NCBI GenBank assembly: GCA_016617785.1
Contig: JADILM010000001.1
Coordinates: 4,030,001 to 4,094,000, forward strand
Source: Sporobolomyces roseus
Lineage: Eukaryota > Basidiomycota > Microbotryomycetes > Sporidiobolales > Sporidiobolaceae
Length of the DNA: 64,000 nucleotides
Direction: 5' to 3'
Part shown: piece after piece, positions 36,730 to 48,590 of the stretch
Layout: the number at the start of each line of letters is the position of its first letter
How positions within the stretch are numbered: the first letter of the stretch is position 1
The notes under the pieces: generated by a model
Told to the model about the DNA's origin: nothing
The model's input: only the letters and a program-made list of their open reading frames with translations
Databases searched by the model: none
Translations under genes and position numbers: made by a program

Positions 36730-38379
36730 AAAACCGTCAAAGTCGAGATCATCTCTTATCGATACATCCCTGCCGTCGTTCACTCGCTGTCATTCGATCA
36801 AATCTGTGTGCATAGATACCCCCACAACCCCTTTCGCTTTCTCACACTCTCTCATTCGTCTCGCTCGGCCTCTTTCCAACTAGATACCCCCTCGTTTTAT
36901 CCGTATCTTCTTTTTTTATTCGTTCTGCTTTCCACCCGCTCACCTCGCTGTCATTTCGTCGATATTCTTCTCTCTAGCTGAAGGGTTCTGTGTCTATCCG
37001 TTCGTCGCTAATCATCGACAACGGAACGGGGTCTACTCTTTAATCACTTACGCTCTCCTTTGTTCTGTCGTTCACCTTTTTTTTGCCTGTCGGTAGCTTC
37101 TTGCTTTCCTCCCTGCAGTATCATCTTCGGTGTTCCCGTACACTGGTCCCGTTCCGGACGAGCGCAAGTTGTACGAGAGAGTAGCTGAGCTCGTCGGCGT
37201 TGAATACTTTGAGCTACCGAGATTGAGCTTGCCGCTGTCGTTTCTCGTCGTCTCGATGCACTTCACTCCAACCTAACTCAAGCCTGTTCTATGAGAGATC
37301 CGGACTGAAGTCTCTGTCTGCTCAAGGTGTTCTTCGAAGTTCCCCCTCTGAGCGTAATTTCATCAAAGCTGAAAAGCTCGAGGTTCCGATGGAGGAAACG
37401 GGAGAACGCTCTACATTATAAGGGGATTCGCGCGTGTCTCGGAACTTCTCGTTGTACTCGGGCCGCACGGGTGGTGGCGCAATGCAGCGCGAGACGTGGG
37501 CTCGATGCAGCGCGAGACGTGGGTTCGTCGCAGAAGCGGAGTTTCGAGCGAAAGACTTGGGACGAGACCGCCCAGTCGTCTCTCAGCTGACGTTTAGCTC
37601 GTGTTTGACTGAGGATTATATATAGCAGGCACTCGCTATGTGATGATCCCGCAGAGCTTGTCGACGCGAATGAGGCTGCTTACCAGTTCTAAGAAAGTTT
37701 GACGAAGCTTCTGGAAGACACGGGAGCAGATGCTGCAATCGGTTCCCGACTAGAGGCGTCCTCATCGACACATATGTACTAAACAGAGTGGAGTAGAGCG
37801 CCGGAGTCTCAAGATGACTCGGTAGAACGTAGCATTCGCAGATAAGGCTTATTCGCAACGCTATTTCCTTCTTCTCAAGCTGCGTGAGACTCCTGCTTGT
37901 CATCGCTTTATACTAGTCGTCGATACCAGTCGGACTGCTCCTTCCGGGCTGCGGGAGTCGCAAGGATGGGTGATTGCAACCCCTCTCTTGCGAAAGTTTC
38001 GAGTTCTGGGAGTCACTTCGTTACGGCTGCTGTTTTTCGTCGGCTTTGCGAGTAGTTCGGCGTCTCTGGCAGGAGTGCTCGTAGCTTCGCCGACTGCACT
38101 CGCAGCTCTACGACCCGATTCTTTTTTTTGGCTTTCACGACGAAGACTTGCGAAATCGGGACTGGCGGCGATTCTACATCTCGCTTCACCTCTCCATACC
38201 ACTCGACACTGTACCAGCATCCTCCAGACTCAACTGCAAACACTACAGTACAAGACTGCAACCACTAGGAGCTCAAGAGGAGCCGCAAGATCTCCCCTCC
38301 TCTCTACCGGTTCTCCCTCCTTCAACATCGACACAACAGCTCGAGTGCGGTACCACGAGCATTCAGAGACTCGAGTAGT
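36730..38379. other. Intergenic, 1.65 kb, no supported gene
   Basis: The G-alpha 3' flank is T-rich (37060-37090 and earlier). Short open frames between 37.1 and 38.3 kb overlap out of frame on both strands and have no recognisable composition. It ends with the 5' region of the ABCD transporter. Confidence 0.45.
37482..37523 (+). repeat. Two direct copies of a 19-base unit
   Basis: The unit ATGCAGCGCGAGACGTGGG occurs at 37482-37500 and again at 37505-37523, separated by four bases. It lies in a GC-rich patch of an otherwise AT/CT-rich intergenic region. Confidence 0.8.
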
Positions 38380-41300
38380 ATGTCTACACCTACTGCATCT
38401 GTCGCGCCGGGCACAAGAGGTCGTGTTAGATCTCCCCCACCTCAATTCATCAGAGACCTTCAAATGCGCATGCTACCCGTAGCTTTGCACTACTTGCAAC
38501 ACAGGAGGAGATACAGTAATTTGCTCATGGTCGGATTCGCTGGCTACGTGGTGCAGAACGTGAGTCCCACTTCTCCCTCGTGAAGCCTCTCTAGGACAAT
38601 GGCTCGCTCGCAGATTCGCTGCAGAGAATCGCTGGAATCTGGACAGGTCGACGAGAGTACTGACGTATCATCCCGCTGTTCTCGCAGACTTACGCCGGTT
38701 TGACGGGAGGATCTCGCAAGAAGTCGAAATCAACATCGCAAACTCGGGAGAAGGAATCGAAGGAAGCGGTAGCGCCAGTCGAGACAGTTGGAACAGGTCC
38801 GGCTACAGGACGAGGACGAGGGAAGCGAAGGGGACCGCGGGTCGAGGTATGTCTCGCTCATTCTCACGTCAAAGAAAGGTCTCTTTTGCTCATTTGATCC
38901 CTTTCGATCCAGGTCGACGCTTTGTTCTTCCAACGACTCACTCGACTTCTTCGTATCGTCATTCCCTCAATTCACAGCAAAGAAGCATCTCTCCTCCTCC
39001 TGCACTCCTTCTTCCTCGTCCTCCGAACCGTTCTTTCCCTCTACGTCGCATCTCTCGATGGATCTATTGTTTCGGCACTCGTGAGGGCGCAACCCAAGCA
39101 ATTCTTGACGAGGATCATTCTCTGGATGGCCGTTGCGATTCCCGCGACCTACACCAACAGCATGCTCACGTACTTGCAGAGCAAACTCGGTTAGTCGCAT
39201 GATCCTCCTTTCTCAGACCGGCCCCAGTCACTCATAGAGCTCCTTCGTTCGCAGCTATCGCTTATCGAACGAGATTAACGAAGCAAGTACACGAGGCTTA
39301 TCTCGAAGACACCACTTTCTACGCTCTAGGTCAGTTACCTTTCATCTGTCAGCTAATGCGAAATGCTCAAGCTGACTTATATGCTCGCCCGATGATAGGT
39401 AACCTCGATGACAGGATCAAGAATGCCGATCAGCTTATCGTAGTCGACATCAACAAGTTTTCGACGAGTTTAGCCGAGATCTAGTGAGCCTCTTCTGCTC
39501 CTACAATACTCGTGCAAGGTGTTGATAAGCTCAATCTGGACACAGCTCGAACATCGCGAAACCGATCCTCGATGTTATCCTCTACAATTTCCAGCTCTCG
39601 AGAAACGTCGGTGCAGAAGGATTGATCGCCTTGACAGTCGTTGTCCAAGCCAGTGCTGCGCTCCGTGAGCTCACAAATCTCTGCTCCGAATCGACTCGAA
39701 ATGCTCATAGTATCTCGCCGCAACAGTCAAATTCGCTACTCCTCCTTTTGGTCGATATGCCGCTACTTCTGCTGCTCTCGAAGGATCCTACCGATTCGCC
39801 CATACACGACTACTCGAACACGCTGAAGAAATCGCATTGCTCCGCGGATCGGAAACCGAAAAGAACCTGATCGAACGTACCTACTTCGCCCTCGTCAAGC
39901 ATATCAATCGTACTTTCCGAATGCGAATGCTCTACGGTATCGTCGAAGAGGGTATCGTTAAATGGCTATGGGGAAGTCTTGGACTCTGTGTCTGTGCAGT
40001 CCCCGTGTTCGGCTCGAAGATTTTCGGAGGAATGATGGGAGGAGGAGGAGTGGTTGATTTCGGAAGTCGGACTGAGGGTAAGCATTTCTCCTTCTTCGCG
40101 AGCGATTTCTTCAGCTAATGCGAGCTGTCTACAGGTTTCGTAACGAATCGTCGACTGCTCTTGTCCGCCTCCGATGCTCTCGGTGTGAGTCGAATCTGAT
40201 CCTGATTTCTCCTGAGCTGTCCAGTATTGACGTTTCACTGCAACAACAGCGTCTCATGTCGACCTACCGAGATCTTTCCGAGCTCTCAGGATACACCGCA
40301 CGAGTTTCTGAGTTACTCGACACAATGGACGATGTGAAGCAAGGCAAATTCCAGAAGAAGCTCGTCGGAGGTTCAGATTCGCGAAGGAAGATCACTCCTG
40401 GAGAGGAGAAGAAGGAAGAGAAAGATGTGCTCAGCGAGAACGCAAAGAGTGAGTCAAGCTCGCAGACTTTCCATTTCGAAGTCTCGCTCACACTCATCCT
40501 TTGCGTTCGTCCAGTTCTTTCCGGTCGAGGCCAATTCATCCATTCCGACGACGAAATCGTTTTCGATAACGTTCCTATCGTCACTCCGAACGGAGACATC
40601 CTGATCAAGTCGCTCAGCTTCTACGTCAAGCCTGGAAACCATCTTCTCATTGTCGGAGGTAACGGTACCGGCAAAAGTTCCCTCTTCCGTATTCTCGGAG
40701 GTCTGTGGCCTATCTACGGTGCGTGCTCTCCTTGTGAGTTTCAGCCGGTACAATGCTGATGAGATCGAATCGTGGTCAGGCGGAACTGTCACGAAACCTC
40801 CCGCTTCTGAATTCACTTACATTCCGCAAAGGCCTTATCTCTCGCTTGGAACGCTTCGAGACCAAGTGATCTACCCTCACTCTCGCAAACAGATGCTTGA
40901 ACGTGAGTCTGCCTTCTTCGCGTTGACGGGTTCCCCTTGACAAGCTGACTTTCTTCTGATTCTCCCTCTAGGCGGTATTTCTGATTCCGATCTCCTTCGC
41001 ATCCTCGAGATCCTCGACCTTGATCAGATCGTCGAACGTGAAGGAGGATGGGATGCCGTCAAGGAATGGAGAGATTGCCTAGCTGGAGGAGACAAGCAAC
41101 GAATCGCGATGGCTAGGCTGTTCTACCACTGTCCAAAGGTGCGCTTTTCTCCTCCTGAGCTGATCTGTTCCGCTTTGCTGATATCTTCGGGGACATACAG
41201 TATGCCATTCTTGACGAATGCACCTCTGCGGTCACCCTCGAGATTGAGAAAACTTTCTACGATCATGCTACTGGTACATCGTCTCCCTTTCCTGCTCGAC

Positions 41301-41650
41301 CACGTGATCCGAACTGATGTAGAAAAAAACCCTACAGAGCTCGGTATCACACTCCTGACCGTTTCTCATCGACCTTCATTGTGGAAGTATCACAAATTCA
41401 TTCTGCAAGTACGTCGTCTTCCCTCCTGAGCTCTCTTACTACCCAAACTGAACGCGCACATCGACATGCATAGTACGACGGACATGGAGGTTACGCGTTC
41501 GGTCCACTCGATGCAGAGAAGCGACTGGCTCTTCAAGAAGAGAAGCAATCCCTCGAACAGAAATTGGCTGAGGTTCCCGTGTGGGAAGGAAGGCTCGAGG
41601 AATTATTGAGAGAGAGGAAGGGTCGAGAGGAAAGGAAGGACAAGATCTGA
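38380..41650 (+). CDS. Peroxisomal long-chain acyl-CoA ABC half-transporter (ABCD/ALDP family, Pxa-like)
   Basis: Fifteen short exons between 38380 and 41650 encode 769 residues, all phases consistent. The N-terminal part has a basic, Ser/Lys-rich segment and membrane helices, for example the one beginning [22 protein letters not shown]. The ABCD-family EAA-like motif reads [14 protein letters not shown]. The single nucleotide-binding domain has Walker [10 protein letters not shown] (about 546-554), the signature [13 protein letters not shown] and Walker [11 protein letters not shown] followed by the [10 protein letters not shown] switch. This is the order of ALDP/Pxa1/Pxa2 proteins, which dimerise in the peroxisomal membrane and import long- or very-long-chain acyl-CoA for beta-oxidation. 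The signature has LAGGD where LSGGE is usual. Pxa1 versus Pxa2 was not resolved. Confidence 0.9.
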
Positions 41651-41855
41651 GCGAAGCTTGTGACCGCTGTTGTATTCAATATTTTGCCCTCTCCTTCAGA
41701 ATCGTCGCTTTGCAAATAAACCTTCTCTCGTACTCTCTCATCGGAATAAGTCGCAATGGCTAGTAATACAACAGCTCTGGATGCGAACGAGAGAGTAATA
41801 ACGTGACGATGTGAGAAACTAGAGTACAGTCCATCTGCCTTTCGAAAGCTAAGCT

Positions 41856-44204
41856 TCATCTCTGTCCAGTAAGCTTCTCCTTAGCCCGCGCCGCTGCTCC
41901 TCTCAAGCTAGTACTCCTGACAAGTTCAGAAACTCTCGCCTTGAGCTTCTTCTTCTTCGGTGTCGACTCGCCGTCCTCCTGCTCGTCCGATTCGATCTTT
42001 CGTCCTGTGCTGCTGAAGACGATCTTCGCTTGAGCCCATTCGAGTTTGACGGGAGCTTGCTTCTTCTCCTTCTGATCCTTACCTTTGACCGGAGTCCTCT
42101 GCGCGTTGGTCGCTTCCTTCCCTTTGCCCTTTCCCCCGTTCTCCTCCTTAGGTTTCCCGCCCAAGTAGCCTGAACACAACGGAGATCCGCAGAAGCAGCG
42201 TTGACGAGCGATGTCGTTTGTTGCTTCTGCTGCGACTTTGGCGTCAGCCGAGAGGTCTTGTGCGGCTGAGGACGTCGAAGAAACGGGTCTCTCCGAGTTC
42301 TCATCGGCCAAATCGACAAAGTTTCGCCATCCGTAGTTGTCTGTAAGCCCATCAGCTGGTCAGTGATTCGTGCTGAGAGATCACAAGAAGGCAAGGAGAC
42401 GACGTACAGGTCAATTCCTCCCCCGGTCGAATGTCCCTCTTTGCAAAGATTCCGACTTGATACTCTTCGATATTTGCGAGTCGCCATCGGACGACCTCGC
42501 AGTTGGGGCCGCAAGAGTGATTGATGAAACGAGCAGAGTTCCCTCTTTGACCCTAACAAACGAGATATTTACGTTAAGATGAGCTCCGATTGGTAGCAGA
42601 TCAAAGTTAACGTACAGCATCGATGACTTCGCAAGTGTCATACTCGAGGAAGTCTAAGCCGAGAAGTCATCAGTCACATGGAAGATGGAACATCGAAAAC
42701 GAGATAGAGACTGACAGTAGTCGCTGCGATCTTTGTAGTCTTCCAAGACTCGACGATAGGATTCGTTTCGAGTGATGATCTGCTCAGATTGCGGGAGCGA
42801 TGTCAGTCGCGCACATGCAGCTCTGTCTCGGAAGAAACCAAACTCACCTCTCCGCGATATTCGATTACTAGTTGTCCCTTCTTGATCGGAACCATCGTCT
42901 TGAGACCAAAACCTCGATTACCCGTCTGTGAAGACGGAAAGACTTTAGCATATACATCCCTGTGACAGAGAACACGAACAAAAGCTCACCCAGATTACCC
43001 TCAATCCATCTTTCCCTTCCGGAATCGTTTCACGCTTGTTTAACGGAATGTTGCTGCACTGTTCTCGGCAAGGACACAGCTTCGGATCACAGCAGTATTG
43101 CATCATACTGTACGAATTAGAAAACTATCAGTAAGCTGGCCCGAGTCGCGGACAGAGAAAACGAAACTAACCGATTGATGCATTCCTCGAGACAGCCCGG
43201 CTCGTCCTTGTTCGACGGAGGTTTGCACATACAAACGGCAGCGACGTCGACTCTGTCGGGTTTCCGATCCACGTAGTAGTCTAATCGAGCGAAAGCAGTC
43301 AGTGCCCCCTCTTTGATGAGGAAAGTTGACTCGACTGACTAGTTTGAATCGGACGATAGTGAGCTGGTTTCCTGCTCTTCTCCCTCTTGTCCCTGACATC
43401 TTCGGGTTCGTCGTCTTCGTTTCCTTTCCCTCGCACTACTGCATCTTCAGCGTAGTAATGATCCCTCAAAATATCATACGGCAATTTGAAGCCACACTCT
43501 GGTCCGTCCTCATCTCCATCTTCCTCGTCAGAGTCCTCCTCTTCCTCATCCGATTCTTCATCGATCTTGTGATAGGTCTCCGGTGTCTCGCCGAGTAGCA
43601 TGAGTCCGTAGTGAATCGGAGGAGGAAGGAGGGTAGAGGTCGAGGGTTCGATAGTCCTCCAAGAGAAAGCGTTCTGCGAAGAAGTCGACTTGCGAGGTCG
43701 ACGTGCGGTGGAGGTCGACGCCGAGGTCGTCGTAGCTGAGATGGAGGGGTTCTTGGGTGTGATGCCGTGTGAGAAGTACATGCCGCAGATTTGATATTCT
43801 TTTCCATCCGACCCTTTCGATTCGTCTTCTCCATTCTGATCGATTCCTCGTGAGGTTTTCCGTTCGCCTCCTCTCCATACTTGGGATGAAGAACGCTTCA
43901 CGCTCGAAGCGGACGAGGCCGGTTTAGCGGATGAGAGAGACGAATTTGACGAAGGGGAAGGAGTGGGTAGTTGTCCATTCGTCTCCTGGTCTAGCTTCTG
44001 CTTCGTTCCCCGTTCGCCTAGATCTATCAGATCACTTCCCACCGACCCTGACCTCTTCTTGGTCTCTTCCTGTCCATCTTCTGAACGCGCTCCTTCCCCC
44101 TTCATATCCGTATCCTCTGTGGCCTTTTCCGGTACAGTCGCGATTGCGACAGCATCAGAGTTCGATGTGAATGCCTTGAGAGGACTCGCCACCGCCTCAA
44201 GCAT
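41856..44204 (-). CDS. AWS-SET-postSET histone methyltransferase, ASH1-like (predicted H3K36)
   Basis: Eight exons: 44204-43340, 43280-43172, 43107-42990, 42925-42848, 42779-42716, 42653-42616, 42552-42408 and 42340-41856, giving 633 residues. The first 290 residues are low-complexity, Ser/Thr/Lys-rich, with an acidic run (EESDEEEEDSDEEDGDED). The AWS zinc module has CMCKPP and CCDPKLCPCREQC. The SET domain has GNRGFGLK, YRGEI, FINHSCGPNCEV and YNYGW. The post-SET zinc motif is CFCGSPLCSGYLG. AWS before SET places it with the SET2/NSD/ASH1 group. The short AWS spacing and absence of a WW or SRI domain favour ASH1 over SET2, implying H3K36 methylation in chromatin. The basic C terminus looks like a nuclear signal. 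Start ATG 44204 is the first in frame. Confidence 0.88.
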
Positions 44205-44670
44205 TGTTGCGGTTGAGAGAAACGCGCCCGAAGATGAAACTTCCTGTGGGTCTTGTCGAAGTGTAGAGCGGCCGGGCGAAGATGTCCCTATAAAGCGAGT
44301 ATATACGCTTGATCGCGAGCGGTATCGCGTGAAGAGAGTGTGGAGGTAGTTGGTCGAAAGGCGCTCTAGGCGGAAAAAAGCGAATTTCGCAAGTTTCGCA
44401 ATATGCAACCTCTTATGCCACGCAGATCCACAAAGAGAGTTTCAGTACGGAGAGAACACATATAGCTACATCACAAAGGGAAACGGAAAGGACGCTGGGG
44501 AGAGCGGGGTACGTAAGTAGGTAACGAAAAGCGAAAAGAGGTGAACGACGATGAAGGTGGGTAAAGTCAAAGCAAAAAAGTGGATACAGTAAAGAATCGA
44601 GAAGAGTACTAACAAAGAAAGAAATACGAAAAGTGTCTATATAGAGAGTGGAGGAGCCGAACGAGCAGTG
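44205..44670. other. Intergenic between SET gene and Sch9-like kinase
   Basis: No supported gene. It contains an A/T-rich TATATAC and TATAAA patch near 44285-44310, upstream of the minus-strand SET gene. At 44385-44399 it has adjacent copies of TTTCGCAAG/TTTCGCA, a motif seen again at 62261-62286. The right part is the 3' flank of the kinase. Confidence 0.5.
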
Positions 44671-47600
44671 TTATACACAACTCGATCTCCTGCTGATCTC
44701 GTCTCGAATCCCTGGTCTATCGACTTTGGGAGCTCCTATCCTCCTCTCCTGCGCCTCTTTTCCACCCCAGCTGAAGTCTCGGAACAAGGAAGCTCCACCT
44801 CCGACTCGACCCATTCCAGTCGAGGCATCTTTCTTCTTGGTCGAAACGGATGAAGAAGAACATTTCGCTTGCCAACATTCACCTTCGGGACCAAAGACCC
44901 ATTCACCAGATTTCCCTATATCGTAGTAGTCGACATTGTCCTCGTCGGCTTGAGCAGGAGGTTTGAAAGGAGGCGAAAGTTGACGAAGCGAGAGTTGTTC
45001 GAACGAGAGTGAGGCGAAGAAAGCGTGTTCTTTGATGGCCGGGACCTTGATACGAGTGGTCGGGTCTCGGTTCAGGAGCTGTAGGACGATGGTTCTGCGT
45101 CAGACATCTCGATTCCTGAATCAAGTCGTAGAAAGCGAAAAGCCTGAACTCACTTGTAGAACGAGATCTTTCAGCTCAGGAGAATAGCCTCCTTTGTTCG
45201 GTAGTTTGATCTCGCTCTTCAAGATTCGTTCATACTCCTCGACTGCCGTTTCTGCGTAGAATGGACTCCACCCCCAAGACATCTCGAAAAGCAATACTCC
45301 TAACGACCACCAATCCGCTGGATAGGAGTAACCGATATCAAGGAGTACCTCTGCAGCAACGCGATCGCGTCAGTTTGACTGGTGCCGGCGAAGAAGGTAT
45401 ACGGAAGAACGCACCAGGAGCGAGAAATGAAGTCGTTCCGCAAAGTGTCTTGCATCGATCTTCTTCGGTCTTGAGCACCTTCGAAAGACCTGTCATGCAG
45501 CTCTATCTCAATCAGTAAAGTGGCGGAAGCGATTCGTGGAAAGCGAGACCGACCAAAATCGCAAAGAACGACATGACCGTTCGAATCGAGCAAGATGTTC
45601 TCCGGTTTGAGATCCCTGTGCATGCATGACGACCCCGAACACGTCAGCTCACAGTCAAAGTGAATGTGTACGGGACTTGACCACGCACCGATAGACGATC
45701 CCTCGCTCGTGCAAGTATTCGAGAGCCAAAACGATCTCTCCCAAATAGAATCGCACTCGGCTCTCTTCGAACCTTCCTCCGTCCCTTTGTAGATGCTGGA
45801 ATAACTCTCCACCTATGTGCACGAACATGAGAAGTCAGCGTTGAGGTCGAAACTCAAGCTTATGAAAACGACTCACCTCCTTTGTAATCAATCACGAAGA
45901 ACAAGTTTGTACTAGACTGAAACGAGAACTTGAGGGACACGAGGAAAGGCGAGTCGACCGTGAGCGCGAGTACCTGACGTTCTGCGAAGACTTGTGCGAG
46001 AGCTCCAGGAGTGGTGATTCGAGATTTGTTGATCACTTTCAAGGCATCTGTTTCCGAAGTGAATTCCGGTCAACAAAGAGACCGATGGGCACGCGGAGAG
46101 AGAATTGAGAACGTACAAATTCGTTTCGTATCCCGTTTGCGAATCATAAAGACACTTCCGAAGCTACCTTGACCAATCCTCCTCAAAACTTGGAAATCGT
46201 TCACAGTCAATTTCGGTCGACACTGTTCGCACAAATCGCTAAATCAGCAACTCGTCGAGCAACTCGTGAAAACAAGAGTGACATACCTTGAGGGGTTCGA
46301 ATAACATTTTTATTCGGATTTCTCCGCCTATTGAATCGTCCAACGCGCTCGTGAGCGGTACCCATACATCAAGCTCCTTCCCTTCTCCTTCCTCCTCTTC
46401 CGTCAGTAACGGAGGTTCGAACACGCTCGCCCCTAAGAATCCATGAATGTAGTTGTTCGGATCTGTCGAACTTGACGACGAAGTGCTCGAGGTTAAACTG
46501 GCGTTTTTATCGTAGATACATATGAGGATCGTTCGGTTGCGAGAGACGACGTCGAAAGTTGTCGAGTGTGACCAGATTGGAGAGGAGGGAGTACCGATTT
46601 GAGACGGTGGAGGCAGAGTGGGTGAATCGGAAGAAGAAGGCAGAGGCGGAGAGGAAGATCCGTCAGAGACAGAGGTGGCAGAGGTTCTAGGCGAGGAGTA
46701 GGTTGCTGAACTGGTTGAAGTCGATTGTGAAGAGGAAGAAGGTGTCGAGAAGGTACCCTTCGACGAGAGAGTACCTCCGGTCGCTTTCCAAAGGGAAGGA
46801 GTAGAATCGGTCGTTCCGTTTGACGTTCTCGATGAAGACGAAGCTGAATGAGAAGTTGTACTTGTTGGTCCTACTTTCCGTCGAACTGTAATTCCCTGAG
46901 GTTTCGGTTCACTCGCTTCATCATTCGTCGATTTCACTCTCCTGATCGCACTTCCACCTTTCTTCTTCGCATCCTTCTCCTTCTCTTGCTGGTCTTGTAC
47001 CATTGTTGGACTCGAATTGGTCGAAGCGGTTTCTCCATAAGCCCTCGAAATGGAATCGGTTCGATCATACTGCAAGAGTACGTAAGGTTTCGCTTGATCT
47101 GGATTCCGTATCGTCAACCCTTTCGCTTCCACCACCTGAACCTTGAGTCTCCCCAACATCTCGGTCGTCGGCATCTCTTCTGATTTCTCTTCGACTGTCA
47201 TCTCGACCGGTTGAGGAGATTGAGAATTTGATGTTCGCGTTGGAGTGTGAGGATGGGAAGAATGAGGTGGAGTTGCAGGGACAGGAGGTGCGAGAATTGG
47301 AATTGCTGATGAGGTAGCTAAGGGAGAGGAGTTTGACGTGGAGACTGGAGGTAGGGAAACTGGAGAGGGAAGAGGAGAAAGATGGGGAGGTGGTGGGTCT
47401 GTTCAAGGGGGGAATACGCGAAGGAGAACGAGGGAGCGAAGTTGTCGTTGAACGGAGATGTATATCAAATGAGAAAGAAGAGGCGAGCAAAGAGAGAGCA
47501 AGAGAGGAAAGAGGAAAAAGATTAGCGGGGCTCCTCGAGCGAAACGGAGAGAGAGGGAAGGGATTGCTTACACAACTGTGCAAACATATCTGCTGGACTT

Positions 47601-47839
47601 GTAGGTTCTTCTATACCATTCCTACTAACTCTCCCACTCTGTCCGTGGGCTGAGGAGAAAGAGGAACGTCTTGAGGAATGAGCCGAGTGAATCAAACAAG
47701 GTAACAAGTTATCGAGCGAGTCGGTAGATCCATTGAAGTGGGCGTGCAAGTGTGGTAAGGTAGGTATTGGATGTCTTAGTGCCATTCCTAGGCGTGTGTG
47801 GGTGAGGAGGAGACAGTTCGCGAATCCGCTTGAACGCAT
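44671..47839 (-). CDS. SCH9: AGC-family protein kinase with N-terminal C2 domain, Sch9-like
   Basis: Nine exons: 47839-47572, 47398-46287, 46222-46117, 46047-45877, 45812-45689, 45615-45554, 45489-45415, 45350-45154 and 45078-44671, giving 840 residues. The N-terminal third is Ser/Pro/Thr-rich. A C2-type region starts [14 protein letters not shown] and continues through [11 protein letters not shown] to about residue 455. The kinase domain has GQGSFGSV (about 476), the Lys of ALKV (about 499), RDLKPEN (594-600) and DFG (613-615). Its T-loop is [12 protein letters not shown]; the CGTT form matches Sch9. The turn region LSPPFKPP is followed much later by FRDFSW (about 804-809), a hydrophobic motif that TORC1 phosphorylates in Sch9. 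C2 plus AGC kinase plus CGTT gives the assignment. Sch9 controls ribosome biogenesis and growth. Intron 1 (173 bases) is long for this locus; ATG 47785 is an alternative start. Confidence 0.88.
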
Positions 47840-48163
47840 TTGATTACAAAAATTGAATCTAATTGGAGTAACTAAGGAGAGCCTGATTACACAGAGCTTT
47901 GCGCATTTGTTTTTTAGGAAAAAAACTCGAAAAAAAAAGTGGGTTTGAGGGGGGGTATCAAGTTCGAAGCCAAAGAGAAATGGAATAAGAGAAAGCTATC
48001 CAGCGACCATTACGCAAACTCCTTCTGTCGTGCTCCCCTCCGGCACACTCGAGTCGGCCAGCAAACTGTGCAGCAAATCGCGAGCTACCGTCAGTATCCG
48101 CACTCCAACCTGAAGGACGACGACGATGGCGAGTGACTCACCAGAAATGACAAGGCACAAGTC

Positions 48164-48590
48164 TTAGCAGTCGATGCAACCGAAGTTCAACACCTCTGTA
48201 GACTCGATCATAGTCTGCTCGAACGCCTACGAGGTCAGCTTGGTTTCGTCGTCGGTATCACGCAATCCAGTACAGGACTCACCCAAATTGTTTGATCTGC
48301 GGTCGTAAGCTGTGTACAAGAAAGTAGGAAGAAAGGATTGAAGTCTGCGAACGAGAGAAGCAAATCATCATCAGCGACGACGACGACAGAAGCGAATGCA
48401 AGGAAGACTCACATCTACCAGTAGATACTCCAGCTCCTGTAGTCGAGTACCAGACTCGGATTGAGGATTGGGAGGAAGGGAGAACTATGTACGAAGAAAA
48501 AGAGAGAAGAAGGAGAGTAAGAGGTGAAAATTTCGATTCTTCTTGCCCTCTCCCTTTCTGAGCTTTGGGACTGAAATGTCGTGCTCTCAT
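48164..48590 (-). CDS. Possible small protein (about 100 residues), unrecognised
   Basis: Exons 48590-48413, 48344-48283 and 48226-48164 join in frame. Both introns have GTGAGT donors, CTGAT/CTGAC branch sites and CAG/TAG acceptors. The product starts MRARHFSPKAQKGRG, has one hydrophobic stretch (LTLLLLSFSSYIVL), then TGAGVSTGRYFNPFF, and ends FGCIDC. No family recognised. Other frames of the same exons are also open for part of the way, and a further intron-like element (GTGAGT...CTGAC...CAG) lies downstream at about 48070-48140. The gene is plausible but its exact protein is uncertain. The stop lies about 325 bases before the kinase start on the same strand. Confidence 0.35.

Noticed and set aside
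43326..43598. 90-codon plus-strand ORF with hydrophobic C terminus
   Set aside because: It is the complement of the acidic and Asp/Glu-coding part of the SET gene, so the hydrophobicity is a shadow effect.
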